Positions 25,690 to 33,725 of a stretch of 52,061 nucleotides of DNA are shown here, piece after piece. Position 1 is the first letter of the stretch. Every line of letters begins with the position of its first letter. Origin of the DNA: an uncultured Kiritimatiellota bacterium (GTDB lineage Bacteria > Verrucomicrobiota > Kiritimatiellia > RFP12 > UBA1067); the NCBI GenBank assembly GCA_934621385.1, contig CAKTUI010000019.1:1-52061 (forward strand), in the 5' to 3' direction. The notes beneath the pieces are model-generated. The model had not been told where the DNA came from and did not search any database. It was given only the letters and a program-made list of their open reading frames with translations. A program made the position numbers and the translations under genes.

Positions 25690-26909
25690 TGTTCTTTCCT
25701 TTCCCTTTCTTTCGCCTTCGCCTCGTAGAGGTCGGACCATTCGTTGAGCGTCTTCTCGCCCTTCCCCTCGGCCCGGCACACAATGCGGTTGTAGTCCAGG
25801 GCATCGAGGAAATCGCGGTTGTAGATGAAGCGGCTCTTGCCCCGCACCGGGGCGACTGACAGACGATTGCGGCTTTCGATGAGCAGCACGGCTTCAAAGT
25901 AGACGGCCTTCGGAATCTTGAGCGAATCCATCATCGTCTGAAGGGCCTTGCGCGCACCGCCCTCCTTCTCGTCCCGCTGCGCGAGGACAGTCATCAGCAC
26001 CGCCGCCCGGAGCGCATTCGAGACCTCGATGCCGCGCTCCTCCATCATCACCTCGTACGCGTCAAGCGTCTTCAGATATTTCCAGATGCGACACTTCGAG
26101 CCACCTTCCGCCGCGATGCAGGCGGCCAGGTCGGGTAGCAAATCACCCAACATCCCAACCTCGTACAGCAGGCGGAACGCCTTCTCGCTGTGCCCATAGG
26201 GGAAGAGACGGAACACCTCCTCGCACACACGCGGCTGGGAGGCATTCAGGATACAGGCGTGGTAGTTCTTCATCGCCGCCAGCGTATCCTTCTCAATCCG
26301 AAAACCGAGACGCGACGAGAACTTGACGGCCCGCATCATGCGCACCGGGTCTTCCTGAAAGCGGATGGCCGGGTCGCCAATCGAGCGGATAATCTTGCGC
26401 CGAAGGTCCTTCATCCCACCAACCCAGTCAATGACACTGAAGTCGCGGATGTCGTAGAAGAGCCCGTTGACCGTGAAGTCGCGCCGGTAGGCATCGGTCT
26501 CGGGTGTTCCGAAGGTATTGTCCTCAAGCGGCCCTTCCGCTGCGTGCTCGATGATTTCCCCAACCGTCTGCGAATTCTGGCGGAAGGTCGCCGTCTCAAT
26601 CACCTTCTCGCCGAAGCGGACATGGGCAAGCCGAAAGCGCCGCCCGATGAGGAAGCAGTTGCGGAACGCACGGCGCACTTCGTTCGGTTTCGCGCTTGTG
26701 CCGACGTCGAAGTCCTTCGGCGTGCGCCCCATCAGCAAATCACGGACACCACCGCCCACGAGGTAGGCGGTGTAGCCAAGGCTGGAGAGGCGGTAAAGGA
26801 CCTTCAGGGCATCCGGGTCGATGTTCTTGCGCGAAATGCAGTGCTCCGATCGTGCGTACACGACCGGTTTCCCCGCCTTCTCCTTCCGTTTTTTGAGAAA
26901 TCCAAACAT
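25686..26909 (-). CDS. pcnB: Poly(A) polymerase / tRNA nucleotidyltransferase family protein (PcnB-like)
   Basis: This 407-residue class II nucleotidyltransferase has the head-domain motif YLVGGGVRDLLMG followed by PKDFDV (catalytic Asp pair) near residues 50-70. It also has RRFRLAHV and RRDFTVNGLFYD, which point to PcnB rather than CCA-adding enzymes. It would add A tails to RNA 3' ends and so affect decay. The start at 26909 (MFGFLKKRK) follows the -10 box by nine bases and has no ribosome-binding site, so a leaderless mRNA is predicted. An in-frame ATG three codons earlier lies too close to the -10. It is the first gene of a seven-gene operon. Confidence 0.88.
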   Translation of the reverse strand: MFGFLKKRKEKAGKPVVYARSEHCISRKNIDPDALKVLYRLSSLGYTAYLVGGGVRDLLMGRTPKDFDVGTSAKPNEVRRAFRNCFLIGRRFRLAHVRFGEKVIETATFRQNSQTVGEIIEHAAEGPLEDNTFGTPETDAYRRDFTVNGLFYDIRDFSVIDWVGGMKDLRRKIIRSIGDPAIRFQEDPVRMMRAVKFSSRLGFRIEKDTLAAMKNYHACILNASQPRVCEEVFRLFPYGHSEKAFRLLYEVGMLGDLLPDLAACIAAEGGSKCRIWKYLKTLDAYEVMMEERGIEVSNALRAAVLMTVLAQRDEKEGGARKALQTMMDSLKIPKAVYFEAVLLIESRNRLSVAPVRGKSRFIYNRDFLDALDYNRIVCRAEGKGEKTLNEWSDLYEAKAKERERKEQ

Positions 26910-26918
26910 TGAGGGCAT

Positions 26919-26924
26919 ATTATA
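26919..26924 (-). promoter_or_regulatory. -10 box of the pcnB-mla operon, leaderless spacing
   Basis: TATAAT is followed by nine bases and the ATG at 26909. It is preceded by GGGG rather than TGn. Confidence 0.6.
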
Positions 26925-27225
26925 CCCCAAAACTGCGCAGGACGCAACCGTCCGCAGGCGGCAGTCACCCAAGCAAGATTGTAAAATCGAATGGGTCGGC
27001 AAAAAGCGGGAAAAGCCACGACAACAAGAAGCGCAGAATCCCGACGGTGGCGTAAAACGGACACGTCCGGCGGGGCCTGCGCATCTCCCTGCGCCCGTTC
27101 GCACGGATGCCCGCGCTCGCATCGGCGTGAATCGACACGGAAATGCCCAACACAAAGGGGAATTTTGACGATTATAGAGAGTGGAGAGGCCCGTCGCCAC
27201 GGGCGGAGACAGGCGTGACGACGGG

Positions 27226-27309
27226 AAAGCACCTTAGTCCTTTGAGCAAACCACTAAGGTGCTTTGATCAAACCACCTTAGTCCTTTGATGAAAGCACCT
27301 TAGTCCTTT
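27226..27309. repeat. CACCTTAGTCCTTTGA repeats with a 13-bp inverted repeat
   Basis: Direct copies of CACCTTAGTCCTTT(GA) start at 27230, 27274 and 27296, and one inverted copy lies at 27253-27265. The first copy and the inverted copy form AAAGCACCTTAGT / ACTAAGGTGCTTT (27226-27238 and 27253-27265, 14-base loop), a perfect 13-bp stem. Confidence 0.85.
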
Positions 27310-27316
27310 CCCTTTA

Positions 27317-27416
27317 GGTTGCGCAACCTCGACCCTTCGGGTTGCGCATCCCAGACCCGTTAGGTTGCGCAAGTCAGACCCCTTGGGTTGCGCATCCCCC
27401 CACCTTTCTCTTGCGC
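27317..27416. repeat. 23-bp tandem repeat with GGTTGCGCA core
   Basis: GGTTGCGCA starts at 27317, 27340, 27363 and 27386, an exact 23-base period. A decayed fifth copy is in phase at 27409 (TCTTGCGCC). The intervening bases follow the pattern CCnnGACCCnTT. The regular phase shows a true tandem array. Confidence 0.9.
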
Positions 27417-27493
27417 CTGTCAGCCCGATCCCTTCAGAAACGCCGCGCTGGAGCTCCTGCATTCCCCGCCAACGGTCTCGCCTGCAGTGGCAT

Positions 27494-28522
27494 TCAATCT
27501 GTCTTTACCATCCGCCGCAACCGCGCAACGATTTCCTCCGGTGTTTCCGCACCCTCCGTTGCCGCGTCCATCGGGCATCCGCCCGTCCTGTCACGATTCT
27601 GGATGCCCGGGACGAGCGTCCGTGCCGATGTCTCGACCCCGTGGCTCTCAAGGAGGGCCTTCGCCCCCACGCTCATTACCGGCGCGAGGACCTTCCGCAC
27701 ACCGCCGACGACGCAAATCGCCGCCGAGGCCCGTCCGCAGACGCGATCCAGCACAACCGCCCCCGCCAGCTTCCCCTTGTCCTTCTCAAGAAGGTTGAGG
27801 AGCGGTTTCACGCCCCGTCCCTCAAGCGTGGCGACGATGACCCCATCACGAGCGACGACGCACGACTTCCCCGCCGCGAGAATCGTCCGCATTTCGGCCA
27901 CGAGGTCGGACTCATCAAGCGGACGGACGGTGCGGTGCCGCTCATAGCCAACGACGGCAATCGCCACCCTCGGACGCACTGGGCAGTAGTGCTCGCAGGC
28001 CCCGCACCCCACACACTTTGCCCGATCGACCACCGGATATCCCCCGACAAGCGTAATCGCCCGGACGGGACAGTGCTTCTCGCAGGCGCGGCACTTCACG
28101 CCCTCGGTCGTCCGCAGGCAGAGGTCCCGCCGCCAGACGGCACACCCAACAGGAGTCGTGCGCTTCGCGGCGAAGCCGATTCGCCCGATTGCCCCCGTCG
28201 GGCAGACCTCCCCGCACCTCACGCACGTCGGCTTGCACCAGCCATGCCGATAGTCGAGCTCAACCCGTCCCATCCGCCGTCCGTCAGTGGAGGGCCGAAG
28301 GCACTTCGACGGACAGACCGCCGCGCACAACCCGCATCCGACGCAGGCCGCGGCAAAAGCCTCGACACCCTTTGCCCCCGCCGGGAGGACGGGGATGTCC
28401 TTCCGCTCCCGCGCCGCCCAACTCACGGGCGCAAATCCACCGTCCGTCGTCTTCTCGTCGCTCCCAAGGGCCGCTGTGCCGACCAGAACGGTCGAGCCAA
28501 GGATGAATTCCCGCCTGTTCAT
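27494..28522 (-). CDS. Tat-exported NapG-like ferredoxin fused to DUF1893
   Basis: This 342-residue protein begins with a twin-arginine signal (NRREFILGS plus a hydrophobic run). It has four cysteine clusters for [4Fe-4S] centres between residues ~60 and 185: CVGCGLCAAVCPSKC, CKPTCVRCGEVCP, CRACEKHCP and CVGCGACEHYCP. This is the NapG-type layout. Residues ~212-330 are a DUF1893 domain, recognised by SCVVARDGVIVATLEGRG, the ADKV-like LDRVCGRASAA, and IQNRDRTGGCPMD. I do not know this fusion from described proteins. It overlaps the aldo/keto reductase gene by ATGA and ends the operon. It probably passes electrons across the membrane together with the NapH-like protein. Confidence 0.8.
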   Translation of the reverse strand: MNRREFILGSTVLVGTAALGSDEKTTDGGFAPVSWAARERKDIPVLPAGAKGVEAFAAACVGCGLCAAVCPSKCLRPSTDGRRMGRVELDYRHGWCKPTCVRCGEVCPTGAIGRIGFAAKRTTPVGCAVWRRDLCLRTTEGVKCRACEKHCPVRAITLVGGYPVVDRAKCVGCGACEHYCPVRPRVAIAVVGYERHRTVRPLDESDLVAEMRTILAAGKSCVVARDGVIVATLEGRGVKPLLNLLEKDKGKLAGAVVLDRVCGRASAAICVVGGVRKVLAPVMSVGAKALLESHGVETSARTLVPGIQNRDRTGGCPMDAATEGAETPEEIVARLRRMVKTD

Positions 28523-29811
28523 ATCAAGTCCTCCATAAACTGAGCAATGCCGTCGAGCGCACGGGGAATGTCAATCGACTGCGGACAGTGACCAAGGCAG
28601 CGTTCGCAACCGATGCACCGGTCGGCGCGGCGACGCGGATCGGGCACGGCCTTCGCGTATTCGCGGCGAATCACCTTCGCCTCGGTGAGCCGGTCCACCC
28701 GAACGCGGTTCATGAAGGTAAGCAGTCCGGGAATGTCCAGTCCGTAGGGACAGGGCATACAGTAGTTGCAGGAATTGCAGGGAATCGCACCAAATCCAAG
28801 ATAGGCCTGCGCCGCCCGTTCCAGCACCGCGAGTTCCGACGGTCCCAGCGGATGCAGGGGGGAGAATGTCCGCACGTTCTCCACGAGGTGCTCCTTGAAC
28901 GTCATGCCCGACAGGACCGTCAGGACACGCGGATACGAACCGCAGAAGCGCAACGCCCACGAGGCGGGCGTGGACTCGGGATCCAGCGGCGTCAGCTCGG
29001 CGGCGACCGCCTCATTGTGCCGCGCCAACCGTCCGCCGAGGAGCGGCTCCATGACGACCACCGGAATGCCGCGCCGATCCAGTTCCCCATAGAGATAGTC
29101 TGCATTGAGGTTGTTCGCATTCATCTCCCGCGCATGACGCCAGTCGATGTAGTTCATCTGTATTTGTGCGAAGTCCCAGACGTACTCCCCCGCATCATGC
29201 CTCTGAAGAAGCCACTCAACCGCCTTCGGGTCGCCGTGATAGCTCCACCCAATATTGCGGATTCGTCCCTTTTTCTTCTGCTCGAAGAGCCAGGGGATGA
29301 TGCCGTTGTCAATGTACCGACGACGAAAAGCCTCAAAGCCCCCCATGCCCACGTTGTGGAGAAGGTAGAAGTCGATGTAGTCCGTCTGAAGGCAGGTGAG
29401 GGAACGCTCAAACATTTCGCGGCACTTTTTGGCCGAGTACTGGGATGCCGCGAAATTGGAGAGTTTGGTGGCAATGTAGTGCCGGTCGCGTGGATGTCGC
29501 CCCAGGGCCTTGCCAAGGACGGTCTCAGCCTCGCCACGGCAATAGGCGGGCGAGGTGTCGAAGTAGTTCACGCCGTGCTCAAGCGCATAGTCGATGTGCG
29601 CATTGACAGCGGACTGGTCAATCGCCGCCTTGGAGGAGTTGTCGCCCCACGGATTGGCGTGCCCGCCATCCACCGTCGGCAAGCGCATCGTCCCATAGCC
29701 CAGCAGGCCCACGCGTTCGCCGCCCTTCGCCGTCCGCATGGTCATCTGCCGCTCTTCCGAGCCAAAGGCGGCGGCAAGGAACCCCCGAAGACTCATCTCC
29801 CGTGCACTCAT
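28519..29811 (-). CDS. Aldo/keto reductase with C-terminal ferredoxin domain
   Basis: This 430-residue protein has a TIM-barrel with the catalytic set Asp and Tyr in YFDTSPAYCRGEAE, Lys in YIATKLSN and His in YLLHNVG. A C-terminal extension (about 335-430) carries two ferredoxin-like clusters, CNSCNYCMPCPYGLDIP and CIGCERCLGHCPQSIDIP. Such proteins could reduce a carbonyl with electrons from iron-sulfur centres instead of, or as well as, NADPH. The start at 29811 is the ATG of an ATGA overlap with the NapH-like gene; a far longer frame upstream lies inside that gene. Substrate unknown. Confidence 0.88.
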   Translation of the reverse strand: MSAREMSLRGFLAAAFGSEERQMTMRTAKGGERVGLLGYGTMRLPTVDGGHANPWGDNSSKAAIDQSAVNAHIDYALEHGVNYFDTSPAYCRGEAETVLGKALGRHPRDRHYIATKLSNFAASQYSAKKCREMFERSLTCLQTDYIDFYLLHNVGMGGFEAFRRRYIDNGIIPWLFEQKKKGRIRNIGWSYHGDPKAVEWLLQRHDAGEYVWDFAQIQMNYIDWRHAREMNANNLNADYLYGELDRRGIPVVVMEPLLGGRLARHNEAVAAELTPLDPESTPASWALRFCGSYPRVLTVLSGMTFKEHLVENVRTFSPLHPLGPSELAVLERAAQAYLGFGAIPCNSCNYCMPCPYGLDIPGLLTFMNRVRVDRLTEAKVIRREYAKAVPDPRRRADRCIGCERCLGHCPQSIDIPRALDGIAQFMEDLI

Positions 29812-30434
29812 TTCGCGTCCCCCTCTCCCGATGCCTTTTCCGCCGAAGCGGGACCTTCCGTCCCTTTCACGGACGGCGGAAAACACCGACGGCACCGATC
29901 GCAACCGCGGCACTTCCGAATCCGATCCCCCTTCCACGAGAATCGGGCAACGAATGAAAGCAGCGTCCCGACCGGACACACCCAGTTGCACCAAATCCTC
30001 CCCCCGACGAAAACCGAAAGAAGAAGGATTGCCACAAGGGGAAGCGCGGCAAATGCAACCACGCCGACATCGAACTCGGGGGCCAGTCCGATGCAAATCC
30101 CCCGCGTGGCGATTGCATACGGATCAAGCCATTGCCAGCCCCAACCCATGAGACCGACGAAAACGACTGCAATGAGGATGCCCCAGGAAAGTGCCACGCG
30201 GACGCGCCCCCCATAGCCAAGCCGCAGCCGAGAGCAGACGCGACGCGGTCCGCGAAATCCACGCACCAGCGACTGGAGGATTCCAAGCGGGCAAACGAAT
30301 CGGCAGTAGACACGACCGAACAGGAGCGTCAGGACGAGAATGAGGACGACAACGGGCCAATTCCGGGCAAGCAGGGCCGGAACGCACTGAAGCGACGCAT
30401 AGAATTTCAGGACACCTATGACAATATGTTCCAT
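29808..30434 (-). CDS. NapH-like membrane iron-sulfur protein
   Basis: This 208-residue protein has about four transmembrane helices. The family motifs are CRFVCPLGILQSLVRG (near 45), CNWVCPVGTLLSFVAR (near 150) and a final cluster CRGCDRCRRC. NapH-type proteins pass electrons from the quinone pool to periplasmic ferredoxins such as NapG. Here the partners would be the next two genes. The start at 30434 (MEHIVIGVLKFYAS) sits nine bases after the -10 box, so the mRNA is probably leaderless. A longer frame starts upstream of the promoter and is rejected. Confidence 0.85.
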   Translation of the reverse strand: MEHIVIGVLKFYASLQCVPALLARNWPVVVLILVLTLLFGRVYCRFVCPLGILQSLVRGFRGPRRVCSRLRLGYGGRVRVALSWGILIAVVFVGLMGWGWQWLDPYAIATRGICIGLAPEFDVGVVAFAALPLVAILLLSVFVGGRIWCNWVCPVGTLLSFVARFSWKGDRIRKCRGCDRCRRCFPPSVKGTEGPASAEKASGEGDAK

Positions 30435-30443
30435 TGGAGTCGT

Positions 30444-30452
30444 ATTATAACA
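30444..30452 (-). promoter_or_regulatory. Extended -10 of the NapH-AKR-NapG operon, leaderless spacing
   Basis: TGTTATAAT is followed by nine bases and the ATG at 30434. The upstream GGTTTTTG is shared with the MATE promoter (GGTTTTTGGTATAAT). Confidence 0.65.
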
Positions 30453-30599
30453 AAAACCGCCTGCTTGGGGTCTTGCGCGGCGGCTCGCCCGACCCGGATG
30501 CGGCGGCGATCTCGCAACGCCTCTCACGCATCGACAAGCAGCTTCGCTTAGCCGCCCTGCCTCGGCGATTATCACTGGTTGCGGACAAAAACCTCTCCT

Positions 30600-30790
30600 A
30601 CGGCGGCGAGTCGCACCGCACCTCTCGTGCGACCGCCGCGCTCACCCCCTCGCCCGAGACGAAGGTCAGGCCGACTACAGGCACCACGCGGCAGATGGTC
30701 TTGCCGGCCTGCCGTTGCCCGTCGGCATCGTGGCGTTCGCGGGTCTTGCCGGCCTGCCGTCCGGCAGGCCATTCAAAGTGCCGCGCCTGC
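30600..30790. repeat. Dispersed modular intergenic repeat, copy C
   Basis: It shares CTCACCCCCTCGCCCGAGACG, give or take one base, with copy A, then GGCCGAC-TACAGGC and CGGCAGATGGT with copies A and B. It ends in TTGCCGGCCTGCCGTCCGGC and the matching AGGCCATTCAAAGTGCCGCG. The perfect palindrome CCTGCCG-TC-CGGCAGG is its clearest part. A half-copy of the same module precedes it (30705-30725). Confidence 0.75.
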
Positions 30791-31027
30791 GCCTACACGG
30801 CATCTCCCACCCCGCCCTCTCTGCGACCTCTGCGCTCTTTGCGGCTAAAAACCACCCTCCCCACCTTTCGTGTCCCGAAGGGCTTTCACGACCTTTCGTG
30901 TTCGGCCGCAGGCTTCCCCCTCCCTCCGTGAATTTCAATGTCCGCCGTCAATGCGCCGAAGAACCGCTCGCGGTTCGAAGGGCTGGTTGCGAAGCAACGG
31001 CGTAGCCGCCCGAAAGGGCCCGTGCGG

Positions 31028-31047
31028 ATTCCGTGTGTTCAGTGGTT
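31028..31047. repeat. CGTGTGTTC-AGTGGTT repeat copy
   Basis: ATTCCGTGTGTTCAGTGGTT differs by one base from the reversed copy at 3858-3877, 27 kb away. Confidence 0.7.
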
Positions 31048-31191
31048 TAATTCTCCGCCCCAATCCGCCGCGTCAAGGGGGGCTGCGACTGTGTGCCGAT
31101 CCCCCTCACACACGCTTTCGCCTTGACGCGTCATTCTGCTACAAGCTTGATGCGCATTGTGCGCCTTGCACCTCGAAGAGGGCGGTTCAGC

Positions 31192-31719
31192 CTAATACTT
31201 GTCCCCGTCGGTCCACTCGCTCTCAAGCAAGTCGGCTTGGCTCGCCACAAGTCCGCAAACGGACTTCAAATCGGCCGCAAGAATGTCCTCCGGCACCTGC
31301 GCGGCAAAAAGGACCTCATACGAACCGGGCACTCTCTCGTAGGGCTGGACCCGAAAAGAACCGATAATCGACGGGGACATCAGCAATTGCATGGACATGG
31401 CTTTCGTCAGCCGCCCACCGTATCCAACGGAATAAATGTAAAACGCCTTGTAGTTTTCGTATCCGTACGCATAGGGGTTGATGTACACGAACTGCAGTCG
31501 GTCGCCCCCCGTCTTGAATGTGACGCGGAAGTCCCCCATCTTGGTTATCTCGTAACCGAGGTTCGCCTCCCGCAGAAGTTTCGCCATGTGTTCAACCTGT
31601 TCATTTTTTGCCGCCTGGGCCTCGCCCCGTGCCACGGACTTCACCTCATTCGTCCCAGCAGCGAACAGGCCAAGCCCAACAAGACCCAGTCCCAGCAACA
31701 GCATTCCCGATTTCTTCAT
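31192..31719 (-). CDS. Small exported protein, YbjN-like fold possible
   Basis: This 175-residue protein has a clear signal peptide (MKKSGMLLLGLGLVGLGLFA). The mature part has MAKLLREANLGYEITKMGDFRVTF-like segments and a final helix KSVCGLVASQADLLES, reminiscent of the YbjN/sensory-regulator fold, but the match is weak and no function is proposed. The start at 31719 follows AAGGAGG by five bases; a longer frame upstream crosses the promoter. It is a single gene. Confidence 0.6.
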   Translation of the reverse strand: MKKSGMLLLGLGLVGLGLFAAGTNEVKSVARGEAQAAKNEQVEHMAKLLREANLGYEITKMGDFRVTFKTGGDRLQFVYINPYAYGYENYKAFYIYSVGYGGRLTKAMSMQLLMSPSIIGSFRVQPYERVPGSYEVLFAAQVPEDILAADLKSVCGLVASQADLLESEWTDGDKY

Positions 31720-31792
31720 TTTGCCTCCTTGTTGATTGCCGTATCTGCGGCATAACACGTCTGACCGGTTGTGCCCCAACCATGATGGAGCA

Positions 31793-31801
31793 ATTATATC
31801 A
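31793..31801 (-). promoter_or_regulatory. Extended -10 of the small exported protein gene
   Basis: TGATATAAT lies 73 bases before the ATG. The leader contains GGTTG-GGGCA-CAACC, a small hairpin, and a good ribosome-binding site. Confidence 0.6.
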
Positions 31802-31864
31802 CATTTCTTCTCCCCCGTCCCAAAAGTGCCGCGCTTTGGACGGGATTGTGAACTGGCCATCCTG

Positions 31865-33697
31865 TCAGCCGACGACAAGGCCGCAGACTTCCGGCTTGAG
31901 CGAGATGCCGAACCGAAAGTAAACTCGATTCCACATCAACCGCGCAAGCGCAAGGAAATCCGATGCCGTCGCCCCCGGGCCGGACACGATGACGTTCGCG
32001 TGCTCCGACCAGACTTCGGCTCCACCGACCCTCAGTCCCTTGACCTCGGCCGCCTCCAGCAACCGCCCCGCAAAGTCGCCCGGCGGATTCATGAAGACGC
32101 TCCCCTTCGTCCCCGGCGGGAACTTCTTCCGCCGCGTCCGATAATCCGCCGCGCTTGGTTCGTTGGTCGCGCCGACCTGCGGCTTGAGGACGAAATCCTG
32201 TATCTCACCGCAAATGTCGGAATGCCGATAGGAAAAGCCGCAGTCGGAAGCCGGAATCCAGACCCCGTCCACCTTCACGCGGGCAATCACCTCCGAAATC
32301 GAATGCCCAAACGCCCCCGCATTCATACGAATCCATCCGCCCACGGTTCCCGGGATGCCCGCCATCCAGGGGATGCCGAGGGTTGCGCCGGGCTGACCGG
32401 CCGGGCCGGTCGTTCGCTCGTAGACCTCGCCCGTGCAGAGGTCGCTCTTCCACGTGTTCGACCCGGCACCAATCCAAATGCGCCGCGTTGGGGGCGTTTC
32501 CCAGGACTGGACAAGCGGCACAAGGTCGATGATGCTCCCCGCACCCAGCAGGAGGACAACATCACCCTCCTGGAAGACGGTCCGCGCGTGCCACCACGCC
32601 TCCTCGCAGGATCGCGCCAGCTTGACGGGCACGCCCTGCCGCCGACACGCGGCGTAGAGATCGGCAATGTCACCACCTTCAATCGGCGGCTCAAACGCGG
32701 CATACGTCGGGCACAACACCACCTCGTCCGCACCAGCAAAGGCCTTCGGGAAAGATTCCAGCAACGCCTTGGTGCGCGAATAGCGATGCGGCTGAAAGAG
32801 GACGCGCAATGTGCCACGGCAGACCGCCCGCGCCATTGAGACCGCGCACGCCATCTCAGTCGGATGGTGTGCATAGTCCGTGTAAACCCCCTCGCGCAAC
32901 TTCTGGAAACGACGATCCGGCAGGGCGGCGACAACGGACGGCAACGCCGCCGCAATGGATGCGAGCGAATGTCCACGCCGCCGCGCAACCTCCACCGCCG
33001 CACGGGCATTACGCCGGTTGTGCGGTGCAAGGTCCAGTGCCTCCACAAAGTCCAGCGGCTCCAGCGTCTCGCTCTCAATGACAGCTCCCGCCTGTCGCTT
33101 CGCCGTCTCGTAGCAGGCCGCATAGGCCTCGGGCGTCTTGAAGTGGTCGGGATGGTCGTATTCGCAGTTGGTGACGACCAGCGTCTTCGCCCGATAGAGG
33201 GCCAGCGTTCCATCGCTCTCGTCCGCCTCCACAACCAGAACGCAGGGCCGTTCGGCGGGACCTTCCCGTCCAGCGACCGGGAAGGAACCCGTCTCGCCAC
33301 CAATCGCCCACTCGACGCGCTCACCCAACGCCAGCAGGAGTTTCGCAATGAACGTGGATGTCGTCGTCTTGCCATGGGAACCGCAGACGGCAACCGAATC
33401 GCAGGCGCTCACGACCTCGGCCAACACTTCACCGCGATAACGCAGGACACCCCGTGCGGCGGCCTCTCGGCGTTCGGGATTCTCGTCCGAAACGGCGGGT
33501 GTCATCACCACGCGGTCCACCGCCGCGACATGGTCGGCGGAATGGCCGATGAGGACGGGTATGCCCCGCCCCTCCAACCACTCCGTCCGCGGCGTCGCCC
33601 GAATGTCGCACCCGGACACGTCGTGTCCGCGCTCCTTGAGGAGGAAGGCGAGAGCCGCCATCCCAACGCCGCCAATGCCTGTAAAGTGAATCTTCAC
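31865..33697 (-). CDS. murC/murB: MurC-MurB fusion, both halves shortened
   Basis: One 610-residue protein joins two peptidoglycan enzymes. Residues 1-400 are UDP-MurNAc:L-alanine ligase: HFTGIGGVGMAALA, ATP loop GSHGKTTTS (106-114), EADESDG, YAHHPTE, and HRYSRT. About 60 residues of the usual central domain, between the DHPDHFKTPE and HNRRNARAA regions, are missing. Residues ~405-610 are UDP-enolpyruvyl-GlcNAc reductase: AGSNTWKSD, GIPGTVGGWIRMNAGAFG, YRHSD, catalytic Ser in GSVFMNP (533) and Glu in LKPEV (603). The first ~60-70 residues of a normal MurB FAD domain are absent. The GTG start at 33697 follows the -10 box by seven bases. No separate murB is in view. Confidence 0.9.
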   Translation of the reverse strand: MKIHFTGIGGVGMAALAFLLKERGHDVSGCDIRATPRTEWLEGRGIPVLIGHSADHVAAVDRVVMTPAVSDENPERREAAARGVLRYRGEVLAEVVSACDSVAVCGSHGKTTTSTFIAKLLLALGERVEWAIGGETGSFPVAGREGPAERPCVLVVEADESDGTLALYRAKTLVVTNCEYDHPDHFKTPEAYAACYETAKRQAGAVIESETLEPLDFVEALDLAPHNRRNARAAVEVARRRGHSLASIAAALPSVVAALPDRRFQKLREGVYTDYAHHPTEMACAVSMARAVCRGTLRVLFQPHRYSRTKALLESFPKAFAGADEVVLCPTYAAFEPPIEGGDIADLYAACRRQGVPVKLARSCEEAWWHARTVFQEGDVVLLLGAGSIIDLVPLVQSWETPPTRRIWIGAGSNTWKSDLCTGEVYERTTGPAGQPGATLGIPWMAGIPGTVGGWIRMNAGAFGHSISEVIARVKVDGVWIPASDCGFSYRHSDICGEIQDFVLKPQVGATNEPSAADYRTRRKKFPPGTKGSVFMNPPGDFAGRLLEAAEVKGLRVGGAEVWSEHANVIVSGPGATASDFLALARLMWNRVYFRFGISLKPEVCGLVVG

Positions 33698-33704
33698 GCC
33701 GCTT

Positions 33705-33713
33705 ATTATAGCA
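33705..33713 (-). promoter_or_regulatory. Extended -10 of murC-murB, leaderless spacing
   Basis: TGCTATAAT is followed by seven bases and a GTG start. It lies in the 28-base gap after the trpB2 stop codon. Confidence 0.65.
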
Positions 33714-33725
33714 CATCCGCCCGGC

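Larger units (their letters stand above)
26910..27493. other. Intergenic region with two tandem repeat arrays
   Basis: This 584-base gap between the pcnB promoter and the end of the NapG-DUF1893 gene holds two different short tandem arrays side by side (27226-27309 and 27317-27416). The rest shows no gene. Confidence 0.8.
30435..31191. other. Repeat-rich intergenic region
   Basis: This is the largest gap in the window (757 bases). It holds the NapH-like promoter, copy C of the dispersed repeat (30600-30790), an extended stretch of CTGCGACCTCTGCGCTCTTTG-like repeats around 30817-30910 and the ATTCCGTGTGTTCAGTGGTT repeat at 31028-31047. The small open frames on either strand carry no domain and no start signals, so no gene is called. 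Confidence 0.75.

Noticed and set aside
27317..27416. CRISPR array
   Set aside because: The repeat unit is continuous with no unique spacers and no cas genes are nearby.
27365..28543. Plus-strand frame through the tandem repeats and NapG-DUF1893 gene
   Set aside because: The residues are an Arg/Pro-rich shadow of the minus-strand gene.
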